NCBI GenBank assembly: GCA_025738555.1
Contig: JAOVFP010000005.1
Span: forward strand, 3,844,001 to 3,908,000
Length of the DNA stretch: 64,000 nucleotides
Source: Cyathus striatus
Taxonomy: Eukaryota > Basidiomycota > Agaricomycetes > Agaricales > Nidulariaceae
Direction: 5' to 3'
In this document: positions 23,696 to 36,394 of the stretch, piece after piece
Layout: every line of letters begins with the position of its first letter
Position numbering within the stretch: position 1 is the stretch's first letter
Made by a program: the position numbers and the translations under genes
The notes under the pieces: generated by a model
The model's database searches: none
Told to the model about the DNA's origin: nothing
What the model saw: only the letters and a program-made list of their open reading frames with translations

Positions 23696-24726
23696 TGAGG
23701 TTTAAATGATGAGCTTCGTGAAGACAAGATGAGGTGTCTGACCGAATTTCTCCATCTCTCTTTATACAATTCTAATGTTTAATCCGCGCCACATCAGATC
23801 TATGGCTGCTCTGCGAACCTACAGCAATCCACGTTCAATGACGGGCTGTCCCAATATCCTGTCCCTTGAAGTGCGGCAGCCGCGCGCGGCGTAAGGGCTC
23901 CGCTCACACACTTCAGATTAACGGGAAAGATTTCGATCGGTTCAACGGGTCGCTAAACTCGTAAATTATCTACCTTGTTGATGGTATGCAGACATCTCCA
24001 TTTCATCCTCACTACCCCAGGGGACTCCGGTCAGCCGTAGATATAGTGGAGTAGCTGTGTCTTGGCAACTATTGGAAGCTAAGTACTAGTAGGCTGTAGC
24101 ATGCTAGCAATAGTTGACTATGTAGTACGATTGCGACTATGAACCTAGGTGGCATCGAAGTTAGTCCACCCTGTATGTCATTGCCATGAAGGCTACAGCC
24201 GTCAGGTCGCTGGATAACATTTGAATAACAAATTTATTTGCCGCCCAGAACCACTTAGGCGTTTCCCGATGCCACCCCTCATCTTCGGCCACTAGTTTCA
24301 TGATACTACTAGTAGTAGCTCATTTGTTGCCAGGAACTTCAGCACAAAGCACGGACACATCCGTATATGCACTGATTCAACATGAAACTACATCCACATG
24401 GGCTGACATATTGTGCAATCACCTCATTCTACAGTGTTCTAATTTACATAGCTTATTAACCCCTACCTATTTCAATCAAAGCTGCACAGTCGTCGGCCAT
24501 GATCAGACGAGAACAATGAATCATGATTATGTTCAAGTACTCTTTGTTCTCTGCGGGCTTGTTGGAACGACCAGTGTCGCGGCAGAGTCATCGCTACATC
24601 AATTATCGAGCGTCGATGTGTTTCCAAATGCACCGAACTGTCCAACTATGTATTGCAAAGTGATAAATTTAAATATCGGTAAGCTGTATACGAATGAAAA
24701 AATAGCAGATAGTCAGCGTTGTCGCG
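23696..24726. other. Intergenic, IDO promoter side
   Basis: About 1 kb upstream of IDO and downstream of the hydrolase gene. It holds a GC-rich patch near 23870-23890 and a small inverted repeat (CAACTATTG at 24066-24074 and CAATAGTTG at 24108-24116). The only coding candidate is the low-confidence small open frame listed separately. Confidence 0.4.
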
Positions 24727-24758
24727 TTACGGAGCTCCCGGGTTATGTATCCAATTGA
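24516..24758 (+). CDS. Possible small secreted protein (doubtful)
   Basis: An intronless frame of 80 codons starting MNHDYVQVLFVLCGLVGTTS, resembling a signal peptide ending near SVAAES, followed by a short domain with three cysteines (NCPTMYC, QRC). The frame is also open upstream to 24300. It overlaps the 3' end of the hydrolase gene on the other strand by about 30 bp. There is no family match. The call rests only on the signal-like N-terminus, so it may be chance. Confidence 0.18.
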   Translation: MNHDYVQVLFVLCGLVGTTSVAAESSLHQLSSVDVFPNAPNCPTMYCKVINLNIGKLYTNEKIADSQRCRVTELPGYVSN

Positions 24759-26577
24759 GCCAAACAGCATTCCCGTCTGCATTATCTTGGACTTCACAGC
24801 GTCGCAGAGCAACTTCCATCACTTTATCTTCCACACCCAGCTTGTTAGGATGTAATAGTTTAAATCGTTGAATCAATTCTTCTAGCTGCAATCCGCCGGT
24901 TTCACCGGATGGATGAGAACCAGTTACGACAGAGCGTATCTCCTCCTCACTGGGTAAGCAAAAGTTCATGGGATCGGAATGGCGACTAAATATCAGTTCT
25001 TCTGAAAGGCTGAGCGTAGGCGCAGATTCAAGATACGGAGAAGCGGGATCGAAAAATCGGGAGACAATACTGTCAGAAACTTCTTCCACAGTAGCAGGCG
25101 ACCATTGTGGACGGTCTTTAGATCTCTTTACTAGCACAGCATCGATACCGGTAGTAAAGTCGGGACTAGCACCATTCTTGATATATATAAAAGGATCAAC
25201 ACATAGCAGATGGAACAAAAGAAAGAGAACCATACACAGAAAGCAGTTGCAATCCCGAGTTCCATGTTGAGCGCATCCAGGAGTTTCATATCCTTACCGC
25301 GACGGATGGCAGCCAAAGCTATCTTGAGGCTGGTCGGACTTCTAAGCTCCAGCATAGCCAAAGTCCGAGCGGCCCATTCGCTCACGGTGGGATTGCGGTG
25401 GTCTTTCAGAGCCCGCAGATCTTCAAAAATATCTTCAATCTGCTCGTGCCTAAACGCCCAATCCAATGCGGAGCGCTTCGCTCCAATGAAGGGAGGAGAA
25501 AGATCTGAAGGTTCCCGCTCGGCAGAGAGCTCTTCAATCATTTCGTCGACCTGCTCTTCGCTAGGGTTGTTAAAAGCAGCCAACCGTTCCAACAAGATAG
25601 GAACCCTCCGCGATGGTATATAATGAGTGGCAAAACCGTGTTCACTATAAGACAGTTAAATGTTTTCTCTGATTCAGCTAGATGGTAAAGCACTAACAAT
25701 ACAGCCCTCCCAGAGAGAGTATCAGAAGTCAGAGCGAAGTAGGTACCTAATTCGCCATCCAATTTTGATAGAAAGTAGCTTGCACCAACATCAGGACAAT
25801 ATCCAATCTTGGTTTCTGGCATTGCAAAGACAGTTTTTTCTGTAGCCACACGGAAAGGCGCATTGGCAGCCAGTCCAACACCGCCGCCCACTGAACAACT
25901 GGCCTCAGTATGTTGCTCGATACCAATGGTGAAGCAAGCTTACTGGTGATGCCATCGAGTACAGCAATGTATGGTTTGTTTAGGGATGCAAGTATGAAAT
26001 CCATCTCAAATCTGCCTTTCATGAGCCGATTGATTTTCCACGCCGTCTACCACACGACTTACTCTTGTTTGAAGTAGTTAATTGCTTGACTCCTGGTAGC
26101 GGGATCCTTCACCTTTTCAGCGACGGCTTCGAAGTTGCCTGAGCACGCGGAAAAAAAATACAAGGTATAGCATTTACGACTTACAAGCAACATCGCCTCC
26201 ACTACAAAAAGCACGACCGGTGCCGGAGGCCACAATAGCGTGGCAAATATCGGATTCACTCCATTCCTATTTCATAAGATCAACAGCCAGTGTTGGAAGT
26301 GGATGGAGCAAGTGCTTACCTCGATTTTAGGCCTAAGAAGCTTAAGCATTTGCTCGTCGAGAGCATTCAGCTTTCCGGGGCGATTGAGAATATACTGACG
26401 CAGACCTCCATTGGACTCGAAAACGACAGTTGACTTGTGAAGGAGACATGGTCAATACGGGGCGGATGAAGTGATAAGGCGACATACTTCTGTGGGGATC
26501 GCAGCGGCGGTGGACATCATGTGCTGGCTGATGGCTCTTGTCCTTTGGGTAGCAGCGCGGACAGCACTTCGAGACAT
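24727..26577 (-). CDS. EHD3: 3-hydroxyisobutyryl-CoA hydrolase, mitochondrial (EHD3/HIBCH type)
   Basis: Enoyl-CoA hydratase-fold hydrolase of valine catabolism, releasing 3-hydroxyisobutyrate from its CoA ester; the S. cerevisiae homologue is EHD3. The presequence-like N-terminus is MSRSAVRAATQRTRAISQHM. Crotonase-fold motifs follow: VFESNGGLRQYILNRPGKLN, LDEQM, AFCSGGDV and GGGVGLAANAPFRVATE (near 25840-25890). MPETKIGYCPDVGASYFLSK comes next. The HIBCH C-terminal part has SLKIALAAIRRGKDM, GIDAVLVKRSKDRPQWSP and DPMNFCLPSEEEIRSVV, ending HNPGAP. About six short introns. An in-frame ATG nine codons upstream (26604) is an alternative start. It is divergent from TBCE. Confidence 0.93.
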
Positions 26578-26828
26578 GCCCTTGAGCCAAGTTAGTGCTA
26601 CCATGAATATCGGAGTAGCTCCGCGGCAAAGAGCGGGAAAAGAGCTTGAAGATGGACGGCCCCGGGTAGAGAGGAGGATGATAGGATGATAGGAGAGATG
26701 AGTCCGGAGAAGACAAGGCTGGAGCCTGGCGTGCTGAGCGCTGAACTTGAGAGACGTTCAAGTGACCTGTTCTGTCGGCTCGGCTCGGCTATTTGAATTT
26801 CTCTGCACCCGCGACTCTGTGACACAGC

Positions 26829-26882
26829 CACGTGATTGTCCGGTCACTCCATCATCCCATCTCATTCTCATTCTCATTCTCA
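26829..26882. promoter_or_regulatory. E-box and CTCATT microsatellite in HIBCH-TBCE promoter
   Basis: The 350-bp gap between the two divergent genes carries CACGTG at 26829-26834 and about 3.7 copies of CTCATT at 26861-26882, with a short CGGCT repeat near 26778-26792. These are plausible bidirectional promoter elements. Function is inferred only. Confidence 0.3.
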
Positions 26883-26927
26883 AATTCCAATCCCCTTCCA
26901 TCCCCCCTTGGACCCCCTACACCCTAC

Positions 26928-28934
26928 ATGGCCCTCCCTGTTCCTGGCACCCGCATAGCATACCACGGATCGCTCGGAACCATCAGGTTTGTTGGCACTG
27001 TTCTCAACACCACCGGGCTATGGCTCGGAGTCGAGTGGGATCTGCCAGATCGTGGCAAGCATGATGGTCTCAAAGACGGCATCCGCTATTTCACTTGTCG
27101 GTACGTTCAACCCGGATCTTTATCCCAAGTACATCCATAATGTGCTCAGTGTCCCAAATTCTGGATCATTTATACGTCCATCTTCCCATGTTTACTACGG
27201 TGTATCGTTTCTTGATGCTCTTTTGTCAAAATACATCGAAAATCCTCATGGCTCCGAGTCCCAGGAGAAAGTACTCCTCGGATCTTCAAACGGTTCAATT
27301 CAAGTTGAGGCTGTCAATCTCGACAAGATTCGTGCCAAACTATCCAACTTGACGCGTCTTCGCGAAGTCAGTTTAGATAAACAAGGTGTTGCAAGAAGTG
27401 ACCCTATTCATTCCATTCATGATACTTGCCCAAGTAGACCACATCTTATTGGTTACCGTGGCTATTCTCAACTTATACAATAGACATACAAGGGCTTGAT
27501 CTTTCAGCTAATCTATTGCCATCCTGGGACGAGGTGGCATTGATTGCTCGTGAGCTGCCAGTTTTGCAGAGATTATCTATGAAGTGCGTCGTATCCTTGT
27601 CCGTTCGGTTTTCGACATGCTCACTTATCTCCTTGAAGTCAGTGCAGGTTGGAGCTACCCAAACAAATGGGTATCATGGAAGCCTCTTTCTCTCAATTGC
27701 TTGAATTGCAACTTAATGGCACGCTTATCACCTGGCCAGAGATGCAGGCGGTCACCGTCTTCATGTCCAAGCTAAATGTTGTAGAGTTAGGTTATAATCA
27801 CCTCGAAACACTCGCAACGGACGATGTAATTCGTCCGGCCAATGACTCTTCCATCATAACTTTCAATCTCGACAGTAATGTTTGTTTAGATTGGAACCAT
27901 GTTTGTGAATCCATCTCACCCTACATGCAGTACGTACTTGCATTTCTTGTTATCAAATTTAACACTGCAGCGTACTGTCCAGCCTCAACCACGTTATTTT
28001 AGCATCAAACAAGATTTCTGTCATCCCCTTTCCTACCAGCCACTCTCACGTACTACTGCAGCTGAGACACTTGTCGTTATCCCACAATCTTCTCAAATCC
28101 TGGATTGATGTGGACGCACTTGCGAGTTGGTGTCCAAAACTCGAGGGTCTTACTCTGGCCGGAAACCCTATTTTTGAAGGCCAGTTCTTGAGCATGAAAA
28201 GCCCATTCGAAGGCTGATCGTGATTCAGAATTCGGTTCGCGCTCGCGCGCATTTGTTATTGCGAGAGTTCCGTCTATTGTATTCTTAGATGGCACTTTGG
28301 TACTTTGGTAACATGTTTTATCCTCGCGTACAATGATGCTGACTCGATTCCTAATAGATTTCTAAAAGGGAGCGTGCTGACTCTGAACTATTCTACTTAT
28401 CTTACATTGCTGCCAACGAACCGTCATCAACCGAAGTGTGTATGAGAGCCCACCCCCGCTGGCAGGAATTGTGCGCATGTGAGGAAATATCTAGTTTATA
28501 TTATTCTTGTGATGTTTACTATATATGCAGTGCATGGCCAACTCAATAAACCGTTGCATGGATCCCAAAATAAGCTTGGAAGTCGTTTAACAGGTAAGCC
28601 ATACGAGTCGCCAACTTTTTACTTCTGCTTATATGCAATAGAACTGGTAATGTACAGGTGTACACAACCAATTGAAGCACAATTGAACACCCATAATGTC
28701 CGGAACTCCTCTCCACTGTTGCTAAGCATCTTACCTACAATGTCGCTAAAACAATTAAGGATGAAATTATGCAAAATGTCGAAAGAGAACAGCAGGAATT
28801 GCATTGTTCGATGCTGGCTGAAATTGTCCGATGGTTCAGTTAAAGAACTCGAAAAAGATTCCGACACAAAAGATCTAAGCTGGCTAGGCATAGAAAACAG
28901 TTCGGAAGTGTTGTTTTACATTCAGAATAAATAG
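26928..28934 (+). CDS. TBCE: Tubulin-folding cofactor E (TBCE)
   Basis: Chaperone that captures alpha-tubulin and helps assemble alpha/beta dimers. The N-terminal CAP-Gly domain (IRFVGTVLNTTGLWLGVEWD, then DRGKHDG with the Gly-Lys-His-Asp-Gly signature, 26950-27090) is followed by PSSHVYYG and leucine-rich repeats (LTRLREVSLDKQGV; IQGLDLSANLLPSW; LNVVELGYNHLETLA; LSHNLLKSWIDVDALASWCP). The LRR cap reads RVPSIVFLDGTLISKRERAD and SELFYLSYIAA, the typical TBCE sequence. The C-terminal ubiquitin-like domain contains LKQLRMKLCKMSKENSRNC and ends SEVLFYIQNK. Multiple short introns. Domain order and family are complete. Confidence 0.95.
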
Positions 28935-29446
28935 AACATGCATATCAAATTAAACAGGAAAGTTGGTACACACTATCCGAGCTGCAAATAGAGAACTACC
29001 TTCCGGTTGGTAGAACGGAACTTGCTAGGCGGGTGTGACCTGGCATACTAGGAACAAAGATCAAGCCCACGCTCACATGCTTAAGATGGATGGAAGTCCT
29101 AGTTTTCGTTGACAGGCTCCCACAGTACTTCATTTAGAACGCTCGCGTCAATACCATCGTTGATGGGGTTTACGTGGGGCCGATAATAAACCAAGCAATC
29201 CATAAAGCAGTAAATGATATCAAGCCGTGACTATTGTCCGGACCAGCAGATTTCGGCTGCGTAAAGGATCCTTAGAGTCCAGTCGTTGTCGTCACCAAAT
29301 ATTGACCATGAGAAAAGTACACCCTCCGCGTAAACGACAACACCATATTCGAGGGGAGAACACCAAGACAGAATGGGAATATGCTCGAAAGCCGTCCGTT
29401 TTACCCGTTAGAATCTTTGCGCCTGAAACCTCCGACCTAGAACCAC
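28935..29446. other. Intergenic between convergent TBCE and SR gene
   Basis: About 510 bp of 3' flanks. Nothing was recognised beyond possible UTR sequence. Confidence 0.4.
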
Positions 29447-30900
29447 TCAACGCGACCAACCGCCTTCGCCATTCCTCGGGGGCCTTTCCTCGAATCGTTC
29501 TTCCTTGTCTTCACGTCTTCTGTCGTCTCTGCGTCTTTCGGTATCGTCCCTGCGACGGTCATAATAATAATCAGGTGCTCTGCGGTCATCATAACCCCCG
29601 CGTCGGTAATCATCGTACCCTGCAGGCCTTCTATCATCAACCTCCCTCCTGGGGGGCGGAGACCTGGGTGGGCGACGATCGTCGTATTCTGAACGACGAG
29701 GAGGCGATCTGGATCGGTCCCGGCGGTACCCCCTGTCTTCTCTGTAGCGGTCGTCTCGATAACGGTCGTCGCGAGGAGGACGATCGTCACGTCTGTCATC
29801 CCGACGGTAATTATCGGGACCAGAGCGCTGACAAGATATATTTAGTACTAAGAATTATATTGCAATAGTTCACATACCGATTCATCCAACGCAACGCGAA
29901 CAGGTCGGCCGCGCAACTCTTTGCCGTCGAGTTCCTTGGCAGCTCGCTCCGCGTCCTCACGAGACAGGTATTCGAGAATTCTGATAGCATTAATTAGAAT
30001 CAATCTGAAAGTAGCATTGCTATACGCACCCCTGTCCAGGGAAGTCGCGATCGATATCAGCGAACGAGACACTTCCGGCATCGCGACCGAAGTCTTTGAG
30101 ATCCTAAGAGCGGTGATAAAGATTAGGCCCACAGATCCGGTTATGGCATATTTCGCAATCCATGTAAATCATCAACGACCGAAATGAGGACATCCTCAAA
30201 AACGATAACAGAAGGCGAACAGAGGTAAATAGCCAGGCAGCCACGTACAAGGAACCAAATGAAGGAACTCGCCGGGAAGAACCTAGGAATAACGGAAAAA
30301 CATCCATACCTGCCAGCTTGTATCACGAGAAACTCCAGAAACGATTAGACGGATACCAGGAGGCCTTCGAGACCGGGGTGCACTAGAGAAATAAAATAAA
30401 ATGTTAAACATCATTCTATCCTTTTCCACAATCATACCCATGACCACGGTCACCAGCGTACACTTCTCGGCGGGGTCGACTTTCTTTAGCAAATTCGACC
30501 ACAATACTACAGAAAATATTAGATGGTAAACAACCGTGAGAACAAGGCTGTGCATCACTTGACACCCATAAAGGTTTTCCCGTTGAAGTTATGGACTGCG
30601 TCCTCAGCGTCCTTCGCAATGTGTAAGCATGATAAAAAGCATTCGACGACCTAACGAACCTTGGAACTTTCGAATTCCACAAAGCCGAACCCTAATGTAG
30701 TTGCCAGCTAGCATTAAAAAATAGTATTGTGTGACAAACCAGTCATGACACGACAGTCGATAATGCGACCAAAACCTTCGAAAAACTTGGAAACATCGTC
30801 CGAACGAGCATCAGGGGGTAATCCTGCGAGAAAGGAGATAGAAAAAAGGAGAAAAAAGAAGAAGAGATAGCTTACTGCCGAGGTAAAGACGTCTGGACAT
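29447..30900 (-). CDS. SR-type splicing factor with two RRMs and Arg/Asp-rich tail
   Basis: RNA-binding protein expected in nuclear pre-mRNA splicing or mRNA export. RRM1: MSRRLYLG, then RLPPDARSDDVSKFFEGFG, IIDCRVMTGFGFVEFE and DAEDAVHNFNGKTFMGV. RRM2: PPGIRLIVSGVSRDTSWQDL, with the SWQDLKDFGR signature of the second RRM of SR proteins, and LSREDAERAAKELDGKELRG. The C-terminal tail (about 29450-29830) is dominated by Arg-Asp and Arg-Asp-Arg-Tyr units with one RSRSPPRR block, and ends NGEGGWSR. At least seven introns. It resembles fission yeast Srp2 and human SRSF4-6, but I cannot name the orthologue. The tail is more RD than RS. Confidence 0.9.
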
Positions 30901-31305
30901 GGTAGTTGAAGGACAAGATGAGTTGAAACGAAACCTTGCTGAGTTTGAAATCATAAGCACTTCCAGTCTCCCATCAGCTTTCAGCACGGACCATTTTCAC
31001 AATTACCTAGCTTGGATATTTCGTAAGCACTCATAAATGACACGTGAAGGTGTCAACTCCGCAGTCACAATAATGAAGTCATTCAGCTGACTGGTCTGAT
31101 TTTAATTCTTTTGAAATTACGAAGTAAAAATATTGCACATAGGAGATAGCAAAAATAGATAAATGTACACGCTGATTTCCAAATGCTACGTGCGTTTGGA
31201 AAATAACAAGGTATCTCCTGAGTATGAGTACTCGAACGACAAGGCAACGTAAGACGACGAACAATAAGCGAAAAAGTATAGAAACGTCCATCTACGTTCA
31301 CGGCA
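30901..31305. other. Intergenic, SR gene promoter and NFS1 3' flank
   Basis: About 400 bp with a CACGTG-type site (ACACGTGA near 31040). No gene was seen. Confidence 0.35.
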
Positions 31306-33425
31306 CTAATGCTGAGACCAGTCAATGGAGTTGATATCTATTCCTTCCTGTACCATCTCCCATAGAGGACTAGAGCAAAAATTAGCATACCCTCTCACTT
31401 GTCTATCGCACAAAGTCTTACCTCATCTCACGCAACCTATGAACAGTCCCAACAATATGTTTGATGACGAAGTCTACTTCAGCCTCCGTTGTGAATCGCC
31501 CAATACCAAACCTCAGGGAAGAATGTGCCATGTCCTCCGCAGCTCCTAAATATAGCCCGTTAACAAATGAAAAGATTTATTGAGAAGCACTTACCAAGAG
31601 CACGTAAAACGTATGAAGGCTCTAAAGATGCAGATGTGCAAGCGCTCCCAGATGATAAAGCAATTTCCTGTAACAGGTGAGATGTAATTGAAAACTGGAC
31701 CAGAAAAGCACAAATACCTTGAGTGCCATCAACAGACTTTCACCTTCAACATACGAAAAACTCAAATTCACACATCCAGGATACCCGTTCTCATCCCCAT
31801 TTCGTACCACATATTCGATTTGCGAATTAATTCCATTGATAAGGCGATCGGAAAGTTCCTTAGTTCGAGCATGCTCTCTCTGTAAACAAACATATCAGCA
31901 CTCCGTTGCATATCAAAGCAGAAAATATTGAGACACTGTCAGCACCCCTGCACGAAAGTCATTGGCAAGTCGATCTGTGGCAACGCGAACGTCAATCACA
32001 AGACCACTCAACTCAAACCCAGTTTACAACTGTACGCGTGCAATTTTCATCCAGGAAAAAAGTAAGAGAAAAAACGCACCGTCATCTCTTTCCCGGCAAT
32101 ACGTGCCGCTTCCCCAAGACCCACCACCAAAGGAGTTGGTAAAGTACCACTTCTTAGTCCGCGCTCTTGACCACCACCACTCAGAATGGGTTCCAGTCTA
32201 ACCCTAGGTCTCCGACGAACGTACGCGGCCCCCACACCTTTGGGACCATATATCTTGTGACCAGAAATGCTCATGAGATCAATATTCATCTCGTTGACGT
32301 CCAGAGGAATTTTGCCGACAGCCTGTGCGGCATCTGTGTGGAAATACACACCTCGATGCTTACGTACTATAGCCCCAATCTCTTTTAACGGCTGAATTAC
32401 ACCCGTTTCGTTATTCACCGCCATTATGGACACCAGTGAAGTGTCAAGTCGGATAGCAGCCTCCAGCTCATCCAAAGCAACAACACCGTTCTTTTGAACC
32501 GGTAAATAAGTAATATCAAAACCCTCTTCGCTCAGCTTGCGGCAAGAGTCCAAGACACACTTGTGTTCCTGCACATTCGAAACAGGTAAGTAATGGTGCA
32601 CATCAATAGAAGAAAAAGATAACGAACAGTCTGAGTAGTAATGACATGTTTCTTCTTGTCCTTATGAAAGCGAGCCACTCCTTTGACTATCATGTTGTTA
32701 GACTCTGTAGCACCGGATGTGAATACAATGTCTTTTGAATCTGCCCCAATAATGTCGGCGACGTGCTAGAACCAAATTAAAACCAAATTTCTGGACATTA
32801 TAACAGACATATACCTTTCGAGCATCTTCGACAGCCTGCTCAGCTTCCCAACCATATGCATGTGTTCTGCTATGAGGATTGCCGTACTGATCTGTAAGGT
32901 AAGGAAGCATTGCGTCCAAAACACGAGGATCAACGGGCGTAGTTGCCTTACAGGAGCGTATGTAAGATAAAGAGCAGCTGGGGGGCATGGGAAACACATA
33001 CCTGCATATCGAGGTAAATTGGCCTGGTTTTATCTTTCACAGAGTCCTCACGGCGAGGCATCTCCAACTTGAAACCAAGCATGTCTAGAGAGAGTTAGTG
33101 CATCTGTACTTAGAATCTAGAAGTAAGGCATACCTGCCCTAGGCGAGAAATGGTTCTCGTCTTTGTATGTTGAAGGGACGTCGACGACGCTAGCTCTATC
33201 AGCACCTGAAGGTTGCACAAGACCGCGACGAGCTTGAACAACACTAATTGCAGGCTTGACCGCAGCCCGTCTGACAGCATTTTGGGGTAGTCTTGACAAC
33301 ATGGCTTGTTGGAGAAGAGGAGTGAGGGGACTTGCAGACCTGGCGACTGAATGAGCAAGAAAAGCCCTGGCAAAGCCGGCTCGGGATGACGAAGAAGAGC
33401 TAATATACATCACATGACCAAACAT
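31306..33425 (-). CDS. NFS1: Cysteine desulfurase NFS1, mitochondrial
   Basis: PLP enzyme that takes sulfur from cysteine for Fe-S cluster assembly (with ISD11, frataxin and ISU) and tRNA thiolation. The basic, serine-rich presequence includes [18 protein letters not shown]. Conserved blocks are [50 protein letters not shown] and [15 protein letters not shown]. Next come [19 protein letters not shown] and [20 protein letters not shown]-lysine motif [18 protein letters not shown] is near 32245-32265, followed by [20 protein letters not shown]. The persulfide cysteine loop [20 protein letters not shown] is near 31620-31670. The eukaryotic C-terminus ends IDWSQH. Start 33425 or in-frame 33410. 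Multiple short introns. Complete. Confidence 0.97.
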
Positions 33426-34452
33426 AACCACCTCTCGGCCGGGGCCCGGCGTAGTACTGTGACAGTCGTCAACTTCTCGGAGTTAAAACGTCGAGTCACC
33501 TTGCTTGGCAAGGTTTCTGGGACCCAAAATGAAGCCTTTTTCCGTGTGCGTGACGTGACCGTCATTTTTCTCAGGGTGCTGGTCCTCGGAAGATAGCTTG
33601 TCCCACTGTCCGGAATCTAATATTCTTCTTAACATTCACCTTCACCTGGTAGAAATTGAGACGTATGAGGGACTCGGCTTCGTTGGATGCATCACAAAGT
33701 TCCTTAAATGGCGAGATATTCTGATAGAATGCAAGTGGCTCTACAAATTACAATTGCGTCGTGTTCTGTTTCTACTTTTGCAAGAGCAAGCTGGAAGATG
33801 GTAAAAGGCAAATTCCCTGAAGTGCAACTAATAACAGCAGACGACTTACGATCATGTCAATTGTAGACGTGTAAGTGAAGTGTAAGGAAGTGTACTAAGA
33901 TGAACACGTACGGACAGTAGATTCCGACGCCACAATTGATGAAATCAAGCCAATGTTCAAAACTCACCCAGTGAATGAGTTTCCAGCATATGAAATAAAT
34001 ACACGGTAACTTGATCACTGTTGATCTCTACAGGACACATGGTTTCTTAAAACACGCAATAACGAAACTGTAACTTGTAACTATCGTTATACCTCAACTT
34101 GTAAACAAGCTTTCGACACTCCTATTTGACCAACCGCAAAAAATTATATTCAACCATATGGCTATATTATTTGTAAAATTGTAAAGTAACTTGTCTCGCG
34201 TACTTTATAACCTGTAAATTGTGTAAACATGTAAGTAACGGCCAAGCAAGGTATATGCCGACGCAGTCGGCGCTTCTCGAGTACTTATATGCAACATCAT
34301 ATATGTATAACTTTAAGCTTCGTATCATACATTAACACACGACAACATCAATTTACTTGTAACTACTACTACTCCGACTAGGTTAGGACAGATATTACCC
34401 GACAATTTGACGAATCGGTGCCTATCGCGCCGTCTTATACTATAATAACAAT
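33426..34452. other. Intergenic between NFS1 and GH6 gene
   Basis: About 1 kb, becoming AT-rich from 33830, with recurrent GTAA/TTGTAA words between 33860 and 34240. No gene was supported; short frames near 33414-33804 have no recognisable product. Confidence 0.4.
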
Positions 34453-36335
34453 CTAAAGAGCAGGGCTTGCGCTCTTTACAAGAGTCTCGAAGTATGCCTA
34501 TCAAAGAAATCAGTTCAAAGTTCATCAGTAACGACATTGGTCTAGTTTGAATGAGTACTGCTTACCTGGAACCATGTTCCGGCCTCTGGAGCAGGTTGTG
34601 CAGCATCCCTATTGAATTCGTCAGATGATTACTAGTAACACGTCGGTGGAGAGCAGAATAACGCACGATTGACCACAATGGGCATCGAATCTTGGCGAGG
34701 AGGTATTCGATGTACCGTCGCACTCGCCTCCTGGTTTGACCCAGACAATTGCATCAATTAACGATGAACCGGTGTTAGTGGTTGGTTGTGTCCCAAAGCC
34801 GGCACCTTTAACGTTGCACCAGTCACCCCATTGTTGACGAATGTTTTGTACACCGGAGCGGCCTTGATCAACTATGAAGTGGGCAGGGAAGCCCTGCGAA
34901 CTCAAGGCGGGGCCAAGAGCCTGGACATTGACTTAGAAAGATATCGGCAACAATTATCTATGTAATTTTCTCACGTTGATGTAGTGTATTTCATCGTAGT
35001 TCGGGTTTCCCTGTGTGATAGGATCTGGACTGCTTGCACCTTGAAGAGGAGAAAGTTAGTAACGATTGGGTTCGGGAATATATTTCGCCTTACTGAGCGC
35101 ATTATAGTTTGCTACATTTGTGGCGAGTCCACGAACAAATTGTGGAGAACCAGCGCCTTTGTACAATTGAGCAAATAATTGAGCGGCGGGGGTGAGGTTA
35201 GCTGGCCAACCAAGCCAGCCTGCATGGCCAGCATCCAGATACATATAGACACCAACAGAGTTGAGCTGCTGCATTGCATATGTAACGCCAGCCTAACGGA
35301 TAATAAATTGGTGATCATTACTAAAAGTTCAACTCCCCAACCTTATAAGTGTCTTCCGCATTGGCACACTTCTGGACGTTCAAGTTGGTCACCATATTTG
35401 CTAGAGAATCAGGTTCTATGACCGCAACTACGCGAACATCCGGGAACTCTAAACCAAGGGGCAAAGGCGTCAACGTAATATTTCGAGAATAATATAGGTG
35501 GAAACATACTCTTGACTTGAGCAACAATCTGGTCGATATAATTCTTATAGTTGGCAAGCCCGTTGTTAGCTATGCTGAACTCCCCGTTGGATGCCAAAGC
35601 AGCACAGTCACGATCCGGAAGGTCGTATACTACAATTTGGACGAGCATCTTTTGACCAGAAGATTTGCCCTGAGTTTCTGCATCAGCTAGGTATGTCCCA
35701 AGAGTTTCCACTTTCGACACAACGTCGAACCACGTGAAAGTAGGTATGTTAGCAACTTTGAGAGCTTTAGCACTTTGCGTCGGGTCAGAAATCACAGCAG
35801 CGGCAGCCTGGATTTCAGTCGCATAAAACGGCGTCAAATATGCCTGGAAACAAAGTTTGTTGGAGTTAAAGAGAAATGTAAAAATGAACAATTATCCTAC
35901 CGTATATCCAGTAAATGGGTTGCCTGCGTCTGGCGTACTAGTTGGCGTACTAGAAGGAGCACTGCCAGTTGTACTTGTGGGTTTACTTCCAACTGGAGTG
36001 GAGGTTGGGACGATAGTCGAGGTTGGGGCGGTGGTCGAGGTGGGGGCCGCGGCACCCGGCCTGTAGAAATGTAATGAAAATTCATTTTTTTTAAAAAGAA
36101 AAAAGTATTACACACAAGCACTGTGAGTAGTAATCATTCAGCTTTGTACAGGTAGCTCCAGATACGCAAGTGATGTCTCCAGCTATAAAAATGAACGTGT
36201 TAATGGATATAGAGTCGGAGTAAAGCTAACCTACACCATCCAATTCCACCGCATTGCCCATATAGTGGCGATGCGGCTTTCACGAATGCTGGAATAAGCG
36301 AGAGAATACCCAGTAATGCGTTAAGCTTCAACATT
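34453..36335 (-). CDS. GH6 cellobiohydrolase II with N-terminal CBM1
   Basis: Secreted exo-cellulase releasing cellobiose from the non-reducing ends of cellulose. The signal peptide is MLKLNALLGILSLIPAFVKA. CBM1 reads SPLYGQCGGIGW then SGDITCVSGATCTKLNDYYS QCL, interrupted by an intron inside GW|SG. A Thr/Ser/Pro linker (near 35930-36060) follows. The GH6 domain has IPTFTWFDVVSKVETLGTYL, the first signature VVYDLPDRDCAALASNGE (35590-35635, acid/base Asp in RDC), and AVIEPDSLANMVTN. It continues with MYLDAGHAGWLGWPANL, HFIVDQGRSGVQNIRQQWGD and IVWVKPGGECDGTSN, with FDAHCGQS and EAGTWFQAYFETLVKSASPAL at the end. Six or more introns. Complete and apparently functional. Confidence 0.96.
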
Positions 36336-36394
36336 GTCAATGGGGTGCTTGATATCGACTATTCGACTCTATCATCCTTCATTTATAGGAAAAT

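Noticed and set aside
22189..26577. A metabolic gene cluster of IDO and HIBCH
   Set aside because: Tryptophan and valine catabolism are unrelated pathways, and the neighbours (TIM54, TBCE) are housekeeping genes.
29227..29868. 213-codon plus-strand open frame
   Set aside because: It is antisense to the Arg/Asp-rich tail of the SR protein; the repetitive codons keep the opposite frame open. Its His/Arg-rich product matches nothing.
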